This document shows positions 1 through 12,101 of a stretch of 64,000 nt of DNA, piece after piece; within the stretch, counting starts at the first letter, position 1; each line of letters starts with the position of its first letter. The notes under the pieces were generated by a model. That model did no database searches. It worked only from the letters and a program-made list of their open reading frames with translations, and had not been told where the DNA came from. Source of the DNA: Gigaspora margarita (lineage: Eukaryota > Glomeromycota > Glomeromycetes > Diversisporales > Gigasporaceae); contig WTPW01000635.1 in the NCBI GenBank assembly GCA_009809945.1, forward strand, positions 72,980 to 136,979, given 5' to 3'. A program made the translations under genes and the position numbers.

Positions 1-344
1 AAAATGGTTGAATTTTATTTATAAATCATAATATTCTGAAAGCTGCATAAATAATATATAAAAAATTGATTACTTTAGATAAAGCGAATATATTTAAATG
101 CATTTGTAGTTAATAAGAAATAATTAAAGATAACTTGATATATGCGGAATAAATTGATTACGTTAGAATTATCTTGAAAATATTTAAATAAATTTAATTT
201 CCCAATCTTCCTCTTCGTAATTTTCCTATCAACTTCATTTGATACCTTTATCACATTAAATTCTCTCTTCNATACACATTCNGTATTNTNATTAATCTTT
301 AATAACTAAAACCTTTNGCATTTTTTTCTTTATTTCATACACAA

Positions 345-2101
345 ATGTCTACTCAAAAATTAGGAAAAAGTGCAAAAATGTCTGCTAAAAGGCGTGAAGC
401 TTTCTTAAAAATGACAGCTNGTANTGGNNTACCTCAGTTAGATACTNANAGNGCTNCTNCGCAGCCTATNNAAACTATTGGCACAGGATNTCATTATTCT
501 NCAANACCTTCNNATGGTTGAAATTCAATATAATTTTTTTTATTTCATTAATTTCTATTTATAATATTATTAAATTAATCTATTATTTAAAATAATTTAA
601 GAACAAATTACTTTGGCCGAAATTAAGGATATGCTTATTGGGCTATCCGAAAAAGTTGATAGATTAGAGCGAAAGATTTCAAATATGGATAATCGTATAT
701 CGGAAGGTCTTAACCTTTTGAATAAAACAAAATTTGTTAAGGTAATTATTATTTTATTAGTTATATAAAATATTTATATTTAATTTAATCTAAGTTAATA
801 ATATTTTATTTTATAATAGCAAACTTGTGGCAATAGCTAAACGACTAATAGTAAAAAACATATACCCGACAGAGGATCAATTTAAGGTTGCAACTGAGGA
901 ATACCTCTTAGAAAATGAAGCAGATTTCTATGAAGGAATGGATAATAGAGATTGGAATACATATTATGAAGATAAACTCGCAAAACCTGTAAATTTTTTC
1001 ATAAATTCGATTACTTTTGCATTGTGCTAAATTATTGCATTTTCGATTATTTGAATCCCTTCATATATTTTTATATTTTTTATCTAATTTCCAAATCATT
1101 ATCATTTATGTCACTTTTTCGATTGTTTTCATTTTATTGTTTCTTTTTTATTCTTACTTTTTTTGTTTTATTCATTTTTTCATATTTTTAATTTTTTGCT
1201 GCTTATTTTGATTTTTTGATTTATCTTTATTTATTTTAAATTATTGTTTCTTAAAATATCAATGTATTTCAAATTAATTCGAACTGCTTTAAATTCATTC
1301 GCATAAATTTATTTTTTAGCTCCTAGCTCAGCATAGATCTTGCAGAAGTTGAGTTTCCTTGAAAATTAAGGAATCAGTTTTTGCCGTTTTTGGGGAGACC
1401 CTCTTAGACCCAATTAACACAAATGCCACGCCGCAAACTATTACAGCATGGAAGCAATTCAATAAAACAAAATTATGCTACAAAAAACTTTTTAAACCCA
1501 TAGTTGAAAATAATACCACTGCGACCTACTTTACGTGCATACTTGCGAGGGCATGGCCAAATNTTACACCNACTAATATGCAATTGNNATACACAATAAC
1601 AGTATNCCAAATATTGCTAAACGAACATTATGAAAAGCTCACTATNAGCGATGAAATAACCAAAAATAGACTAAATAAAAACATAGTAAGTAAAATATAA
1701 TTAATTATATTTAAATTATTTAAATATACATAAAATAATTCTAATATTTTGTAAATTTAATTAAATAAGGATAAATTAGCAAATGGCACTGCTTGTCGCC
1801 CTTCTGCTACTGACAATGAGGATTCTTCAATGGAAGATGAACAAGTCAAAGTAATTTATCTTCTAGTAAGCGGGATCAAAAATGTAAGAGAGCTCCTACC
1901 ACATCCCACACTGCTAAAAAGGGCAAACAAGCAAAGTTGCACAAAGCCCTGTTTCTGTCTCTGATACTTCCACCTATTCACATATTTCTGATACTAATGA
2001 AGATGATTCGCAACATCCCACAACAAGCCAGGATAATCCGCCTGTAACTTCCTCATCTTCAAGCCTCCCGCCAACACACCTCATTCTGAAAATGCTGAAT
2101 A
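345..2101 (+). pseudogene. Unrecognised multi-exon gene, family member A
   Basis: Five exons can be read: about 345-516, 602-741, 820-988, about 1346-1685 and 1770-2101. The start is ATG at 345 (MSTQKLGKSAKM). Exon 1 is basic, with many ambiguous bases. Exon 2 reads as an amphipathic coiled coil (EIKDMLIGLSEKVDRLERK). Exon 3 carries RLIVKNIYPTEDQF and ends in KP before a GTAAAT donor. Exon 4 carries VFGETLLDPIN, AWKQFNKTKLCYKKLF and a NEHYEKLT motif, then a consensus GTAAGT donor. Exon 5 is an acidic then Ser/Pro-rich tail ending near TAA 2101. Every exon has a counterpart in the gene at 7506-9672 with introns in the same places, which supports the model better than either copy alone. The join of exons 2 and 3 is out of frame and the tail needs frameshifts, so it is probably a pseudogene. 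The intron at about 989-1345 is T-rich. I cannot name the family or its function. Confidence 0.6.
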
Positions 2102-2783
2102 AAATAATAATTTTTTTACTTGTTTTATTTCTTATGCATTTGTTTTTTTTTATATATGTTTTTATATTTTTTTATTTTATTACATATATACTGCATATTA
2201 TTGTTTATTTTTTTTTATGTTTTTAATATTTTATATTTTATTTTATACATTTTTATATAATTTTTATTTTTTATTCTTTTTTATATTATAGTTAATTTTA
2301 TATTTATATATTATTATTTTGATTTTTATTTAATAAATTTTTTTTTATTTGTCTTAATATAATTAAATACTTAAATTTTGTCAAAGTTTAATCAATTCAA
2401 ATTAGTTCGAATTAGTTTAGTCTATGAATATCACAGCAATTTTATTCTAATATTTTATCGCATGAAAATATTTACTTTTAGCCATATTTTTGAATTATTC
2501 TAAATAAATTAAAATGTTTTTAAATGTTAGTAATACTTTAAATTAATTAAAATTGTAAATTATGTGTTCTGAATTATAGTAAGTTTATTCGAAATCGTGC
2601 AAAAGCTTTTGCATAATGTTTATTTTTAGGCCTTAAATTTTTATACTTAATATCGTCTTTTAAATAATTTAATATCCTGAACTTTAAATTTACAGTTTTT
2701 TACTCTATTGAATTTTATATGTATTTAATTAATTCGAATCATTTTGAACAATTGTTAAACTTTTCTAAACTGATTTAATTTTA
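2102..2783. other. AT-rich intergenic DNA between converging genes
   Basis: This lies between the 3' ends of family member A (+) and the transposase pseudogene (-). It has long T runs and no coding signal on either strand. It presumably holds both 3' ends and polyadenylation signals, but none is distinctive. Confidence 0.5.
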
Positions 2784-5700
2784 TTAGAAGATATACTTAT
2801 TTACTAAAAAATCATTAGTTTTATCAAAGCATGGAATTATATGAATATTATTTTTAATTGCTTCAATATTAACTATATTATATAATTCTGTCAATTTAAG
2901 TCTAGAACATCCATAATGATATTGATTCTTTGTAAACTAAAAATCATACCACCGAATTAATGTGAGATTATCCATATTTCCTTCAGCAGTTTCAACTTTA
3001 ATTAATAAGTATATCTAAAAAATTAAATATTATAAATTTAATATTTTAAAAATCTAAAAAAAAAATACAACAAATACTGTACCTGTCCATAACAAATTCC
3101 TTCATCTGTCAAATATTCTAATANTTCTTCAGGATTNATAGCAACTGCAACATTGCTATACCAGGCTTTTCCATAAAAATTATCTGTTGCTTGAATTATA
3201 GACCCATTTTCTAAAGTTACTAAGCTATATATATTAATTATATAATTATCTGTATTAATTTGGTTTGTTGAACTAAAATATATAGTTAAATATTTTAATA
3301 AATGTTCAAGCCCAGAATATATTTTAGAATTTGGCCTATAATTTTTTAATCTCTGATCAATAAATTCCTGAGCATTATTTAAATCGTATGTCCAAATTAA
3401 ATTAGTAAATTTAAAAGGATTTATAGTTTTGGAATTTTTTGGGTTTCTTGATAATAATTTTGATGCAATAGCCTGTCTTTGAACCTGTTTAATATAAATA
3501 AATTTAGTTAACTTTAAAAAATATTATAAACATTATTAATAATTAAACAATTATTACCATTTTCATTATTTGATCCTCTATATTTTGTTTATTACTTAAA
3601 TAATATAGTGTTTTAACAAAATCTTTATGAAGACTTTCATAAGTTTCAGTAGAAAATCCATTCAAACAACCATATTTTTTAATTAAATCAGTAGTATGAT
3701 AGACCCATGAATGTAATTTTGGAAACTTTAATTTAGAAGCAGAACTTGTTTTAAAAATTTAATAAATTGTTGAGCCCAATTTATTATTAGATTCTAAATA
3801 AAATAGAACTATATTAATATTCGATGATAAAATTATTTAATTTAAATTTTTCAAATAATTCCAAAATATTCACATAGTTGCAAAATTATTTACATACCTC
3901 AAAATCTTTTAAGTCATTATCAGTAAATTCTTCATATCAACTTAAAAGATACATATTATTCCAATTTTTATAAAGCTTCAATAACTTATTTTGAATAGAT
4001 TCATCTATATCCAGGTTGTCCAGAACAAATATCATAACCTTCATAAGGTTATGATACTTATTTGCAGTAATTATAGCAAGTGATTGAATACCATTTTTAA
4101 AAATTTTAAGTTCTGGAAATCTTGGAATATTAGCTAATCTATTATCAATAGTATCCAGAATTGAAGCTCTATATTTTTCTTTTAATAGACTGCATGTAAA
4201 ATTAATTTGATGTTTAAATAATCCCAAATCTAAATGATGCATTCTATCAATAACTGTTGTTTCATAAATATTCATATCACTAAAATTAATAAAAGTATAA
4301 AGGTTAATAATGAATTATATATTGCGCAGTCATAATATTTAAAAGTTTGAAATAGTTTAATAATATTCATATAGTTGTGAAATGAATAGCATTAATTAAT
4401 CTTCGTAAAAGTAAAATTTGCATTTGAATTCTAAATATATTTAAAATATTTCGACCCATTTTAAAATAATTTGCAATAATTCGAAATTATTTAAATCTAA
4501 AATAAGTATCTAAAGTAAAGTTTGTTTTGTACTCTTTAAATATTTTTGTATTCTGAATATTTTTAAATTATTTCAAAATTATTAGAATAAAATAAAATAA
4601 ATAAAACAATAAACTTATTTAAAGTTCCAAAAGTAATTTGGTATAGATTCTATACATACTGACTTATCTTCACTTTTATCAAGACAGTTTCGCATATTTT
4701 CATGATTTCTAAGCACTAAATCATGTTTAGAATGGGTTGTATTTGCTAAATCATCTCTATTTACTAAACAAAAATGACAAGGGCGATTTGAATTTGTTGA
4801 TTTATAAGTCAGACAAAATGTTGCAGCTTCTGGCCAATTTGCGATTATAATTGAAACTTTTGAAAAGGTCCAAATCAATTTGTTATTAATTAACAAATTT
4901 GTACCAGAATGTGAAAACTTTTGAATTGGATTTAAAATAATTTCTAAACATCTATGAAAAGTTTGTCTGACTTTTGGTTTATTTTTAGTAGATGTTTTAA
5001 TTATTGGCAAATAACCCAATAACTGCTTTGCATCCTGCTTATTTCTTCACTATATAGGTATATTTCCTAGTGACATATATATTGGATGAAGCTGACTTTT
5101 ACCCAATGTGTCACAATTTGTTGCGTCTGAATATAAAATAATTGATAAAAGTTTTGATCCTATAGGCAAAGAATTTTGAGCAGTTTTCCACCACATTCCA
5201 TTATTTTGCTCTTTATAAATAATCTCTTTACCATCCTTTAAAAAAAATAAAAATAGATTAATAAAAACAAAATAAATATTGTATTTACAAATAATATTAA
5301 AATTATATATACCTCTGTAGTCTTATATAATTCTTTTTATTCAAATTCTAAATTTTGTGCTATATCAGAAATTTTTAATATATTTTCAATACAGCTAATT
5401 AATGGCATATGGTATAAGAAATACTCAGTATCATCAAGACCTAATACTTTGGTTTTCTTATATGACAAGTTAGATTTAATATTATTCATAACCTCTTTTC
5501 CTTGTCTAATATTTTTTGGTAATGGTGATGTTGAATGTTTTGAATGCTTATTAAAAAATGAAATAATAGCATTTCCAGCTGCATTACTTAATTTATATTT
5601 AGTAACCAAAACCATTAAATCAGTGTAAGCCTCATTAGGAAATTCTTTATGCTTCTGATCAAATTCTTCATCTGAAGAAGAGCTTCGAATATGTTCAAAG

Positions 5701-6226
5701 TAAGTGGAATTATTTAAAATTTTATTAGAAAATTTCTGATCTTCATCAATAGTGGTTTCAATATCATCAGGTAAATTAGAAGTTAGGTCAACGTCAACAA
5801 TGTTCGAATTAATATTAGAATTATCTAATTCAAATGACATGTTATCAAAACCACTAGCAAGTTCATCTGTATTAGATACATGCAAAGGACCAGCAAGGGT
5901 GCTATCAAGATTACTATTAGAATTGAATTGAATATCTTTAACAACTTTCAAAGTTTTGCGAAACTTGATATCTTTAAACAATATCTTTTTGGTGGAAAAT
6001 TCACTATCTGATTTATATTCATTAATATCAAAATTTTCATTTTGATTTAGTTTACTTGGATTCAAAAACTTGCAAACTTGAGCAGGATTATTCGCAAAGA
6101 GCTGCTCATCTTTACTGGCAGTAAGAGCACAAAAATTCATATGTTTAGATAATGTATTGCGCTTTGTAAAAGTACGTGAGCAGAAATTGCATTTGAAGTC
6201 AGATATTTTTAAGAAGATAAATTTTA
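2784..6226 (-). pseudogene. Plavaka/Tnp2-type DNA transposase, six exons, damaged
   Basis: Cut-and-paste transposase remnant. Exons on the minus strand: 6226-5313, 5236-about 4615, 4279-3898, 3793-3558, 3484-3083 and 3014-2784, roughly 930 codons. The N-terminus is a C2HC zinc finger (FKCNFCSRTF...HMNFC), followed by an acidic region. Exon 2 has the Tnp2/Plavaka core (SIILYSDATNCDTLGKS, IYMSLGNIP, AKQLLGYLPI) and a CHFC pair. Exon 3 has NIYETTVIDRMHHLDLG and RFPELKIF. Exon 4 has YGCLNGFSTETYESLHKDF. Exon 6 ends in VNKYIF then TAA. Family assignment is from remembered conserved motifs. Lesions: probable start ATA at 6226 (ATG ancestor), TAA late in exon 1, TAG-TGA in exon 2, exon 2 donor ATAAGT instead of GTAAGT, TGA near the exon 3 end, TAA in exon 4 and TAG in exon 6. 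All fit C-to-T or G-to-A changes. Exon phases match across all junctions I checked. Terminal inverted repeats of the parent transposon were not identified. Confidence 0.75.
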
Positions 6227-6503
6227 TAACTTTAAAATGTTTTGAAATGTTTAAGTATNTAAAAGTTAATTGAATCGAAAAAATTTAANACAAAGANCAA
6301 AGAANANATTTCATCTTATTTATATCTAAATACTAAATTTATCTATCTAGTTATTTTAATGAATATAATTTATTAACTTTAAATTAATGTAATGCATTTC
6401 GAATTAAATAGATTTATTCCAAAAAAGAATAAAGCTATATAAATATTTAACTCTATTCGAAAATCAGCGAATTATTTCAAACTAATGCAAACTAGTAGTT
6501 ATT

Positions 6504-6789
6504 AGCTGAGGTCTTTGTTGATTTTTAACAGCTGCCCTACCTTGCTTTAGATTATTGAGTGCGTCAAAAGTAGCCCAGGTTTGCATAAGAAGAGCAACTT
6601 CTGCATTGCGAATACAATGTAAATTTCTAATTATGTTATATAATTAGAAATTTTACTTTGTATTCGCAATGCAGGAAGTTGCTCTCATATACAAACTCGA
6701 GTTATACTTGGCAATTCCAATGCAATTTCAATGCACTAAACAAGGTAGGAAGCTGTTAAGCTGTTAAAAATTGAAAAAGACCTCTGCTA
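6504..6789. mobile_element. Palindromic miniature transposon (286 bp)
   Basis: The whole element is an imperfect inverted repeat. The left end AGCTGAGGTCTTTGTTGA mirrors the right end, and the centre is a near-perfect hairpin around 6600-6670 (GAGCAACTTC, TGCATTGCGAATACA). It is flanked by exact 8-bp direct repeats TAGTTATT at 6496-6503 and 6790-6797. Non-coding. The 8-bp duplication suggests mobilisation by a hAT-type transposase. One terminal base is ambiguous because the TIRs differ by one nucleotide. Confidence 0.75.
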
Positions 6790-7178
6790 TAGTTATTTTT
6801 ATAATATATATTAAATTGTTACGTTAACATTTTTCTGTTTTAAATATAGTGCGATAAATGTATTAAAATTATTTGGAATAGATGCAAACATATGCGCAAC
6901 TATTTAAAACATTATATTTATTTTAGAAAGTAAGATAATGTTAAAAATAATTCTCATTTAGAATATGTTCAATAATATGCAAAAAAAAAGTATATATAAT
7001 AAAACTGCATTAAGTAATTTAGGCCAATGAACTTTAAAATTCTTAATTTTAGCCAGAAATTAAAATTTTTTAATTTTTTAGCCACCAAAAAGAAAATTTT
7101 TTAAAAAATAGGCCTGCTCAATGATAAAATTGGCTCAGGAACATTTTTCACTTAATTCTGCGACACCTAGAATTAATA

Positions 7179-7238
7179 AAATATTACTATAAATAGGATA
7201 CAATTAGAAAATATTACTATAAATAGTATATAATTAGA
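7179..7238 (+). promoter_or_regulatory. Duplicated 30-bp unit with TATAAATAG boxes
   Basis: Two tandem copies of about 30 bp each contain ATTACTATAAATAG, at 7188-7196 and 7218-7226. They lie about 290-320 bp upstream of the ATG of family member B. The match to a TATA box is good, but T/A richness makes chance likely, so a core promoter role is only a suggestion. The rest of 6798-7505 shows nothing else. Confidence 0.3.
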
Positions 7239-7505
7239 TAGACAATCAACTTTGTTTTCATTGTTTTACATTTTAACATTTTGCAACCTTGCGCATAGTT
7301 TAAACATTAAGCAACTTTAAGCAACTTTTTTCAAAATATTCCAACTATTTTTAATCGTTTATTATTAAAAATTTTTTATTTCAAAACTTTTATTTATTTT
7401 AGTTTTTTTAAAATTTNTAAGTCTTTCGTTTATTATTTAATACTAACTACACTACTAACTTCTTTTAAGTTTTTTTATCATTTTTTATCTTAAAGTATTT
7501 TAGAA

Positions 7506-9672
7506 ATGTTTCAAGGAATGAAAGTCGCTACAAAGAAAAGTTCAAAGAACGACTCAAGCAAGAAGTCTAATAGGGAAAAGGCATCTCATGAAGAAACAAG
7601 AGGTTCTGAACTAACTCAAAGCTTTTTGGAAAGATTTGATAATCTTGGAATTGGCAGTTCTAATACTTACGAAAATTCAAATACTTCCGAATGTATTTAA
7701 AAGTTTTTAAACATATTCTTTTAATTTTTAATATTTTATTAATTATAATATATTTAAATAAAATTACAAGCGAGAACCTTAGCTAAGTTTATCGAAAACC
7801 AAAGAGAAATTCTTTACCAATTTCAAGAACTTAACTCTAAAGTTGGGAGACTAGAAAATCAGTTTAAAAAAATGGAGGAGAAAATGAATAATAATTTCGA
7901 TTTTACTAATAAAAAAACATTCAAAAAAGTAATTATTTAAGTTTAAATTTTTTTTTTAATAATATTATAAATCATTTAAAGTTATTTAATATTTATAAAT
8001 ATCATTTAATATATTTTATTAAAGGAACTATTAAAGGGGCAGCCAGAATATTAATCGAAAAATCTATTTATCCTACAGAAGACCAGATAAAATCAGAAGT
8101 AGAAAATTATGCACGAGCGAATTATAAAGATAATTTACGAAAGTTTACTTTGACTCAGTGAAATTCATATTATATGAAGAATTTTCACGGACCAGTAAAA
8201 CCTTTTTATTTAATTTATATGGTTTTTTTTATTTTCAAATATATTCGAAATATTTAAAAATATTTTGAAATTATTCGCCTTTTTTTAATTATTGCATTTT
8301 ACTAATAATATATTTTAGCTTTTTGACAACCAAGATAAATCATTTACATTTTTCGTATTTGGAAACCTTTAGAACCAATTAATAATCGTGCTTCACCCGA
8401 AACGGTTCTAAAATAGAAACGATCGAAAAAAACCAAAGCATGCTACTAGTGGCTATTCGATGAGGTAGACGATTCAGGAGTGACCTATATGGTTAAAATT
8501 TTAACCAAAATTTGGCCTTCTGGAGATGGCTCTGAAGAAAATGTAGCATATGCTATAGCCATAGCTCAAGCGATGCTTAATCCGAAATATGAAAAAATAA
8601 CGATATCCGATACTGCCATTAAACATAAAATTGCAAAAAATTTGGTAAGTATTTATTAATATTTTTATTAATTTTTTTTAAATTAATTAAAATAATTTGA
8701 ATTGTTTCGAAACAAATAGGACAACTTAAAACATAACACAGGATTTTCATTATCAAGCTCCNAAGATGAAACAGAAAAAGAAAAATCTAATNAAGAATCT
8801 GATAATGTNGAAAAAGTATAAATAATTTTTAATTAATTTAATTAACTTTGAAATNTTATTTTCTGATATAAATTATTNTAATTATTTAGGNACCAGTTAG
8901 GAAANGTAAAAATAAATNGAAGAAAATCAGCAAGNTTTTATATTTAATATAGTTGTAATTATGTCAAAATTATTTAATATTTATAAATATTTTTTAGACA
9001 TATAAAAGGCCAAGAGTGGGTAAGAAAAAAAGATTTATAAGATATTTCGATTTATTTCAAACACATTCGAATTTTTGCAAAAATATTAAATTAAAAATTT
9101 AGAAACCTCTGAAGAAGAGTAGGAAGATCAGGAAGATTCGCCAGAAGATCCGAAAGAAGCTGAACAAGAGCCAGAAGATAATGATTCTAATAATGTCGAA
9201 AAAGTATAAATAGTTTTTAATTAATTTAATTAATTTCAAAATATTATTTTTATTGATATAAATTATTCTAATTATTTAGGAGCCAGTTAGAAAAAATAAA
9301 AATATTTCAAAGAAATTCAGCAAGGTTTGAATATTTAATATAGTAGATGTCAAAATTATTTAATATTTATAAATATTTTTTAGATATATAAAAGGCCAAG
9401 AGTGGGTAAGAAAAAGATTTATAAGTTATTTCGAATTATTTCAAACACATTCGAATATTTGCAATACTATTAAATTGATTTGAAAATTTAGAAACCTCTG
9501 AAATAGAGCAGAAAGATCAGGAAGAATTGTTAGAAGATTCAAACGAAGCCAAAAACAAGCTAGAAAATAATAATTCTAGAGCTTCCACTTCCTTATCCTC
9601 AGATGATAAAATGATTCGAAAAAAGAAACAGATGATGATTCAAAAAAAGAAACAGATGAAAGTGATGAGTAA
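7506..9672 (+). pseudogene. Unrecognised multi-exon gene, family member B
   Basis: Homologue of the gene at 345-2101, with the same exon order. Exon 1 from ATG 7506 is Lys/Ser-rich. Exon 2 (about 7769-7928) is a coiled coil (SKVGRLENQFKKMEEKM). Exon 3 (from about 8024) carries ARILIEKSIYPTEDQ. Exon 4 (about 8319-8644) carries TFFVFGNL, PINNRASPETVLK, KTKACYYLLF, KIWPSGDGSEENVAYAI and LNPKYEKITISD. Exon 5 (8720-8815) is Ser/acidic. Then come small exons (8890-8934 and 8998-9017, KRPRV) and an acidic exon (ETSEEE...), which are repeated once by a tandem duplication. The end is TAA 9670 in a KKETDESDE tail. Lesions: TGG to TGA in exon 3, a one-base loss after FGNL, TGG to TAG in exon 4, a TAG in the acidic exon and a late frameshift. 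Function unknown. The paired acidic and basic tail could bind nucleic acid or chromatin, but that is a guess. Confidence 0.6.
8795..9566 (+). repeat. ~387-bp tandem duplication of exons in member B
   Basis: Matching landmarks recur at a constant offset: AAAAAGTATA at 8811 and 9199, TATAAAAGGC at 9001 and 9387, GAAACCTC at 9102 and 9491. The offset is 386-389 bp. The unit includes complete introns and three small exons in compatible phase, so the duplication lengthened the predicted tail without necessarily breaking the frame. Confidence 0.8.
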
Positions 9673-11690
9673 AAGTTTTTTGTTTTTAGTTTTGTTTTTT
9701 TTTATACAAATAGTTCTGCATTTTATTTTCTATATATTTTTTTTAGCTTTTTTTATATATAATATTTAAAGTAAAAGTTTTTTGTTTTTTAGTTTTGTTT
9801 TTTTTTTATACAAATAATGCTGCATTTTATTTTTTATATATTTTTTTTTGCTTTTTTTATATATAACATTTAAAATTTTATAATAAAGTTATTAAAAATA
9901 TAGTATTGTTTATTTAAATTATATTGTTATTTGTTATTTGGTTATATAAATTTAGTAAATTTCGCAAATGCAAAATATATCGAAATAAATTAAATAAATA
10001 TTGCTTTAAATTATCACTATTTCGTATTATTTAATTTATTATATATTGTTTAGACTGATTTTTGAAATAGTTAGATGATGTACTACAAGATCAGATAATT
10101 AGATCTTTTGTTTATAATTAGATCTATTTTGGGTTTTTTTCGCTTTTTTGTTTTCATTTCGTTTTTTATTTTCTTTCATTTTTTGTTTTTCATTTCATTT
10201 TTTTTGTTTTCTTTCGTTTTTTTCAATTTTTTTTCATTTTATTTTATTTCAGCACTTTACAAGAACACCTTTTCAAGAAAACAAACAACATTTTGAAACC
10301 ATGCACAAGCAAACCCAAACTTCTGAAACTTTGCAAGAACACACAACTGATATCTCCGGCAATTTCTAAATTTCCAAGAATGCTTCTTTAAAGAAATAAA
10401 GGTTTAGTTAGGACTTTATTTATTTTTTCAATTGACATAATTTGTTTTTGTATTTTGTTTTTTGTTTTTTAAATTTGTTTTATTAATTTATTTTATTCCG
10501 GAACTTTGCGAGAAAGAACTATTACTTCCTGGTGCTTTGCAAGAAACCAACCCAGACTATTTCGACGCTTTGCGACTTTTTTGTCATTTTGAAAGAACAT
10601 TAACCTAGCTTTCGCAATTTCTGAAGTTGCAAGAATGCGAACTCTAGAGAAATGATTTGGGCTTTGTTTATTTTTTTTATTAGTTTGCTTACACTCTTGT
10701 TTTTTCATTTGTTTTTTTTTTACTTATTTTTTAATTTTTATTTTATTTTATTTTATTTATTCCTAACTTAATCGAAACTTTGCGACTTTTCTGGCATTTT
10801 ACAAGAACACTAGCTTTAACTTCTCTGGCACCTTATAAGAACTTATTAGATTTCTCTGACAATTTGCAAGAACACCAACACTTCCAAGAAAAGTTTTTTT
10901 TTATTTTTTTCACTTCTTTGAAGTATTTGAAAAAGAGAACAAAATGAAGATTATAGAGAAATAGTCAAAGCTTCGTGTTTTTTTTGTTTTTGTTTTTTGG
11001 TTTATTTTTAAAATTTTTTTTTATTTATTTTATTTCAGCACTTTGTGAGAAAAACAAACCTTGCACATGTCTATATGACTTCTGACACTTTCAAGAACGA
11101 TAGAAAACAAAGAAGCAAAGATAATAGCTAACTGTGGAGTGAGCTAAAATAAGTGTATAGGGCTAGTTTTTTGTATATAGTAATAGAATTAGATACAACG
11201 AAGTACGAAAGTAGTTTAAAATATTTGTAATAATGTAAAAACAATACTATATAATAATGTAATATTAATTAAAAATGTATATTTAATAAATGTAAATTAT
11301 AATGTATAATATATAATAATAATAAATATAAAATTTTATAATAAATAGCGAAACCGTGCAAAAACCTGTAAATAAGCATGATTAGGTAAATATGTATATT
11401 TATTTATTTTTTTAAAGAAAAATTTTAATATTGCGAAACAATGCGAAAATATCTCCTGTGTGCATTAGTTTATTGATCTGCATGAGTACGTGACCTTTGT
11501 AGGGAAGGAAATTTGCATTTTTTTATTTGATCTATTTCGCAATATTTCACAATATATATCGAAATATTCCAAAATAAATACCATAATATTACCGTAATAT
11601 AACGTAATATATTACGTAATAAATCGTATCAAATGTAAGATTTTTGTTATATTATGGGCCGTAATATCTTACATAAGATTACATATATAT
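9673..11690. repeat. T-rich region with degenerate dispersed repeats
   Basis: No gene. Runs of T/TTTTG alternate with short GC-richer islands built on variants of TTTGCAAGAACAC, CTCTGGCAATTTGCAAGAA and CTTTGCGACTTTT at about 10250-10390, 10490-10640, 10770-10890 and 11035-11105. About 9660-9870 contains a direct duplication of a TTTTTTATACAAATA-containing segment. A segment near 11337-11366 (TAATAAATAGCGAAACCG) is matched in inverse orientation near 63664. ORFs here are low-complexity Phe or Lys runs. Confidence 0.5.
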
Positions 11691-11699
11691 AATTCGCTG

Positions 11700-12101
11700 A
11701 TGTATAAGCAGTTTGAAACTTTTTTTGTTAATAAGTCTATATGTACTGCTCTTGCAAGCTATCTGATTGCAGAGTCTAAAGAAACCCAAATACAGATATC
11801 CACCTACACTACTTCTATTAAATGTAATATTAAGCTCCAAGAAAGACTCTATTATATTATAATTGATAGTAGCATTGCTATTAGCATAATCTTGCACCAA
11901 GTTGTAAAAGAACTTGAATTGAAAATTGATGCCTCTTCCATCAGCCTTATTGTATCAGCTACTAGATCCTCAGGTCAACCCTTGGGAATTATTAAAAATT
12001 TACTTATCAAAATAGAAGGAATCATTATTCTACTAGATGTAAAAGTTATGAATACTACTTCCTATTTATTACTTCTAGAAAATGATTGTCACAAGAAGTA
12101 G
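11700..12101 (+). pseudogene. gypsy copy 1 retropepsin-like protease
   Basis: The 133-residue open frame aligns along its length with the protease of copy 2 (55869-56270). Shared motifs are KCNI near residue 40, IIDS, KELxL, and QPLGIIK followed later by a TTSYxxLLxND C-terminal motif. In retropepsins the active site is D-S/T-G. Here it reads DSS (IIDSSIAIS), so the Gly is lost and the copy is predicted inactive. The first in-frame ATG is within the domain; the true start would be in the missing gag-pol region. Confidence 0.65.

Noticed and set aside
1017-1211. 64-codon ORF
   Set aside because: Phe/Leu/Ile run from T-rich DNA within a predicted intron of gene A.
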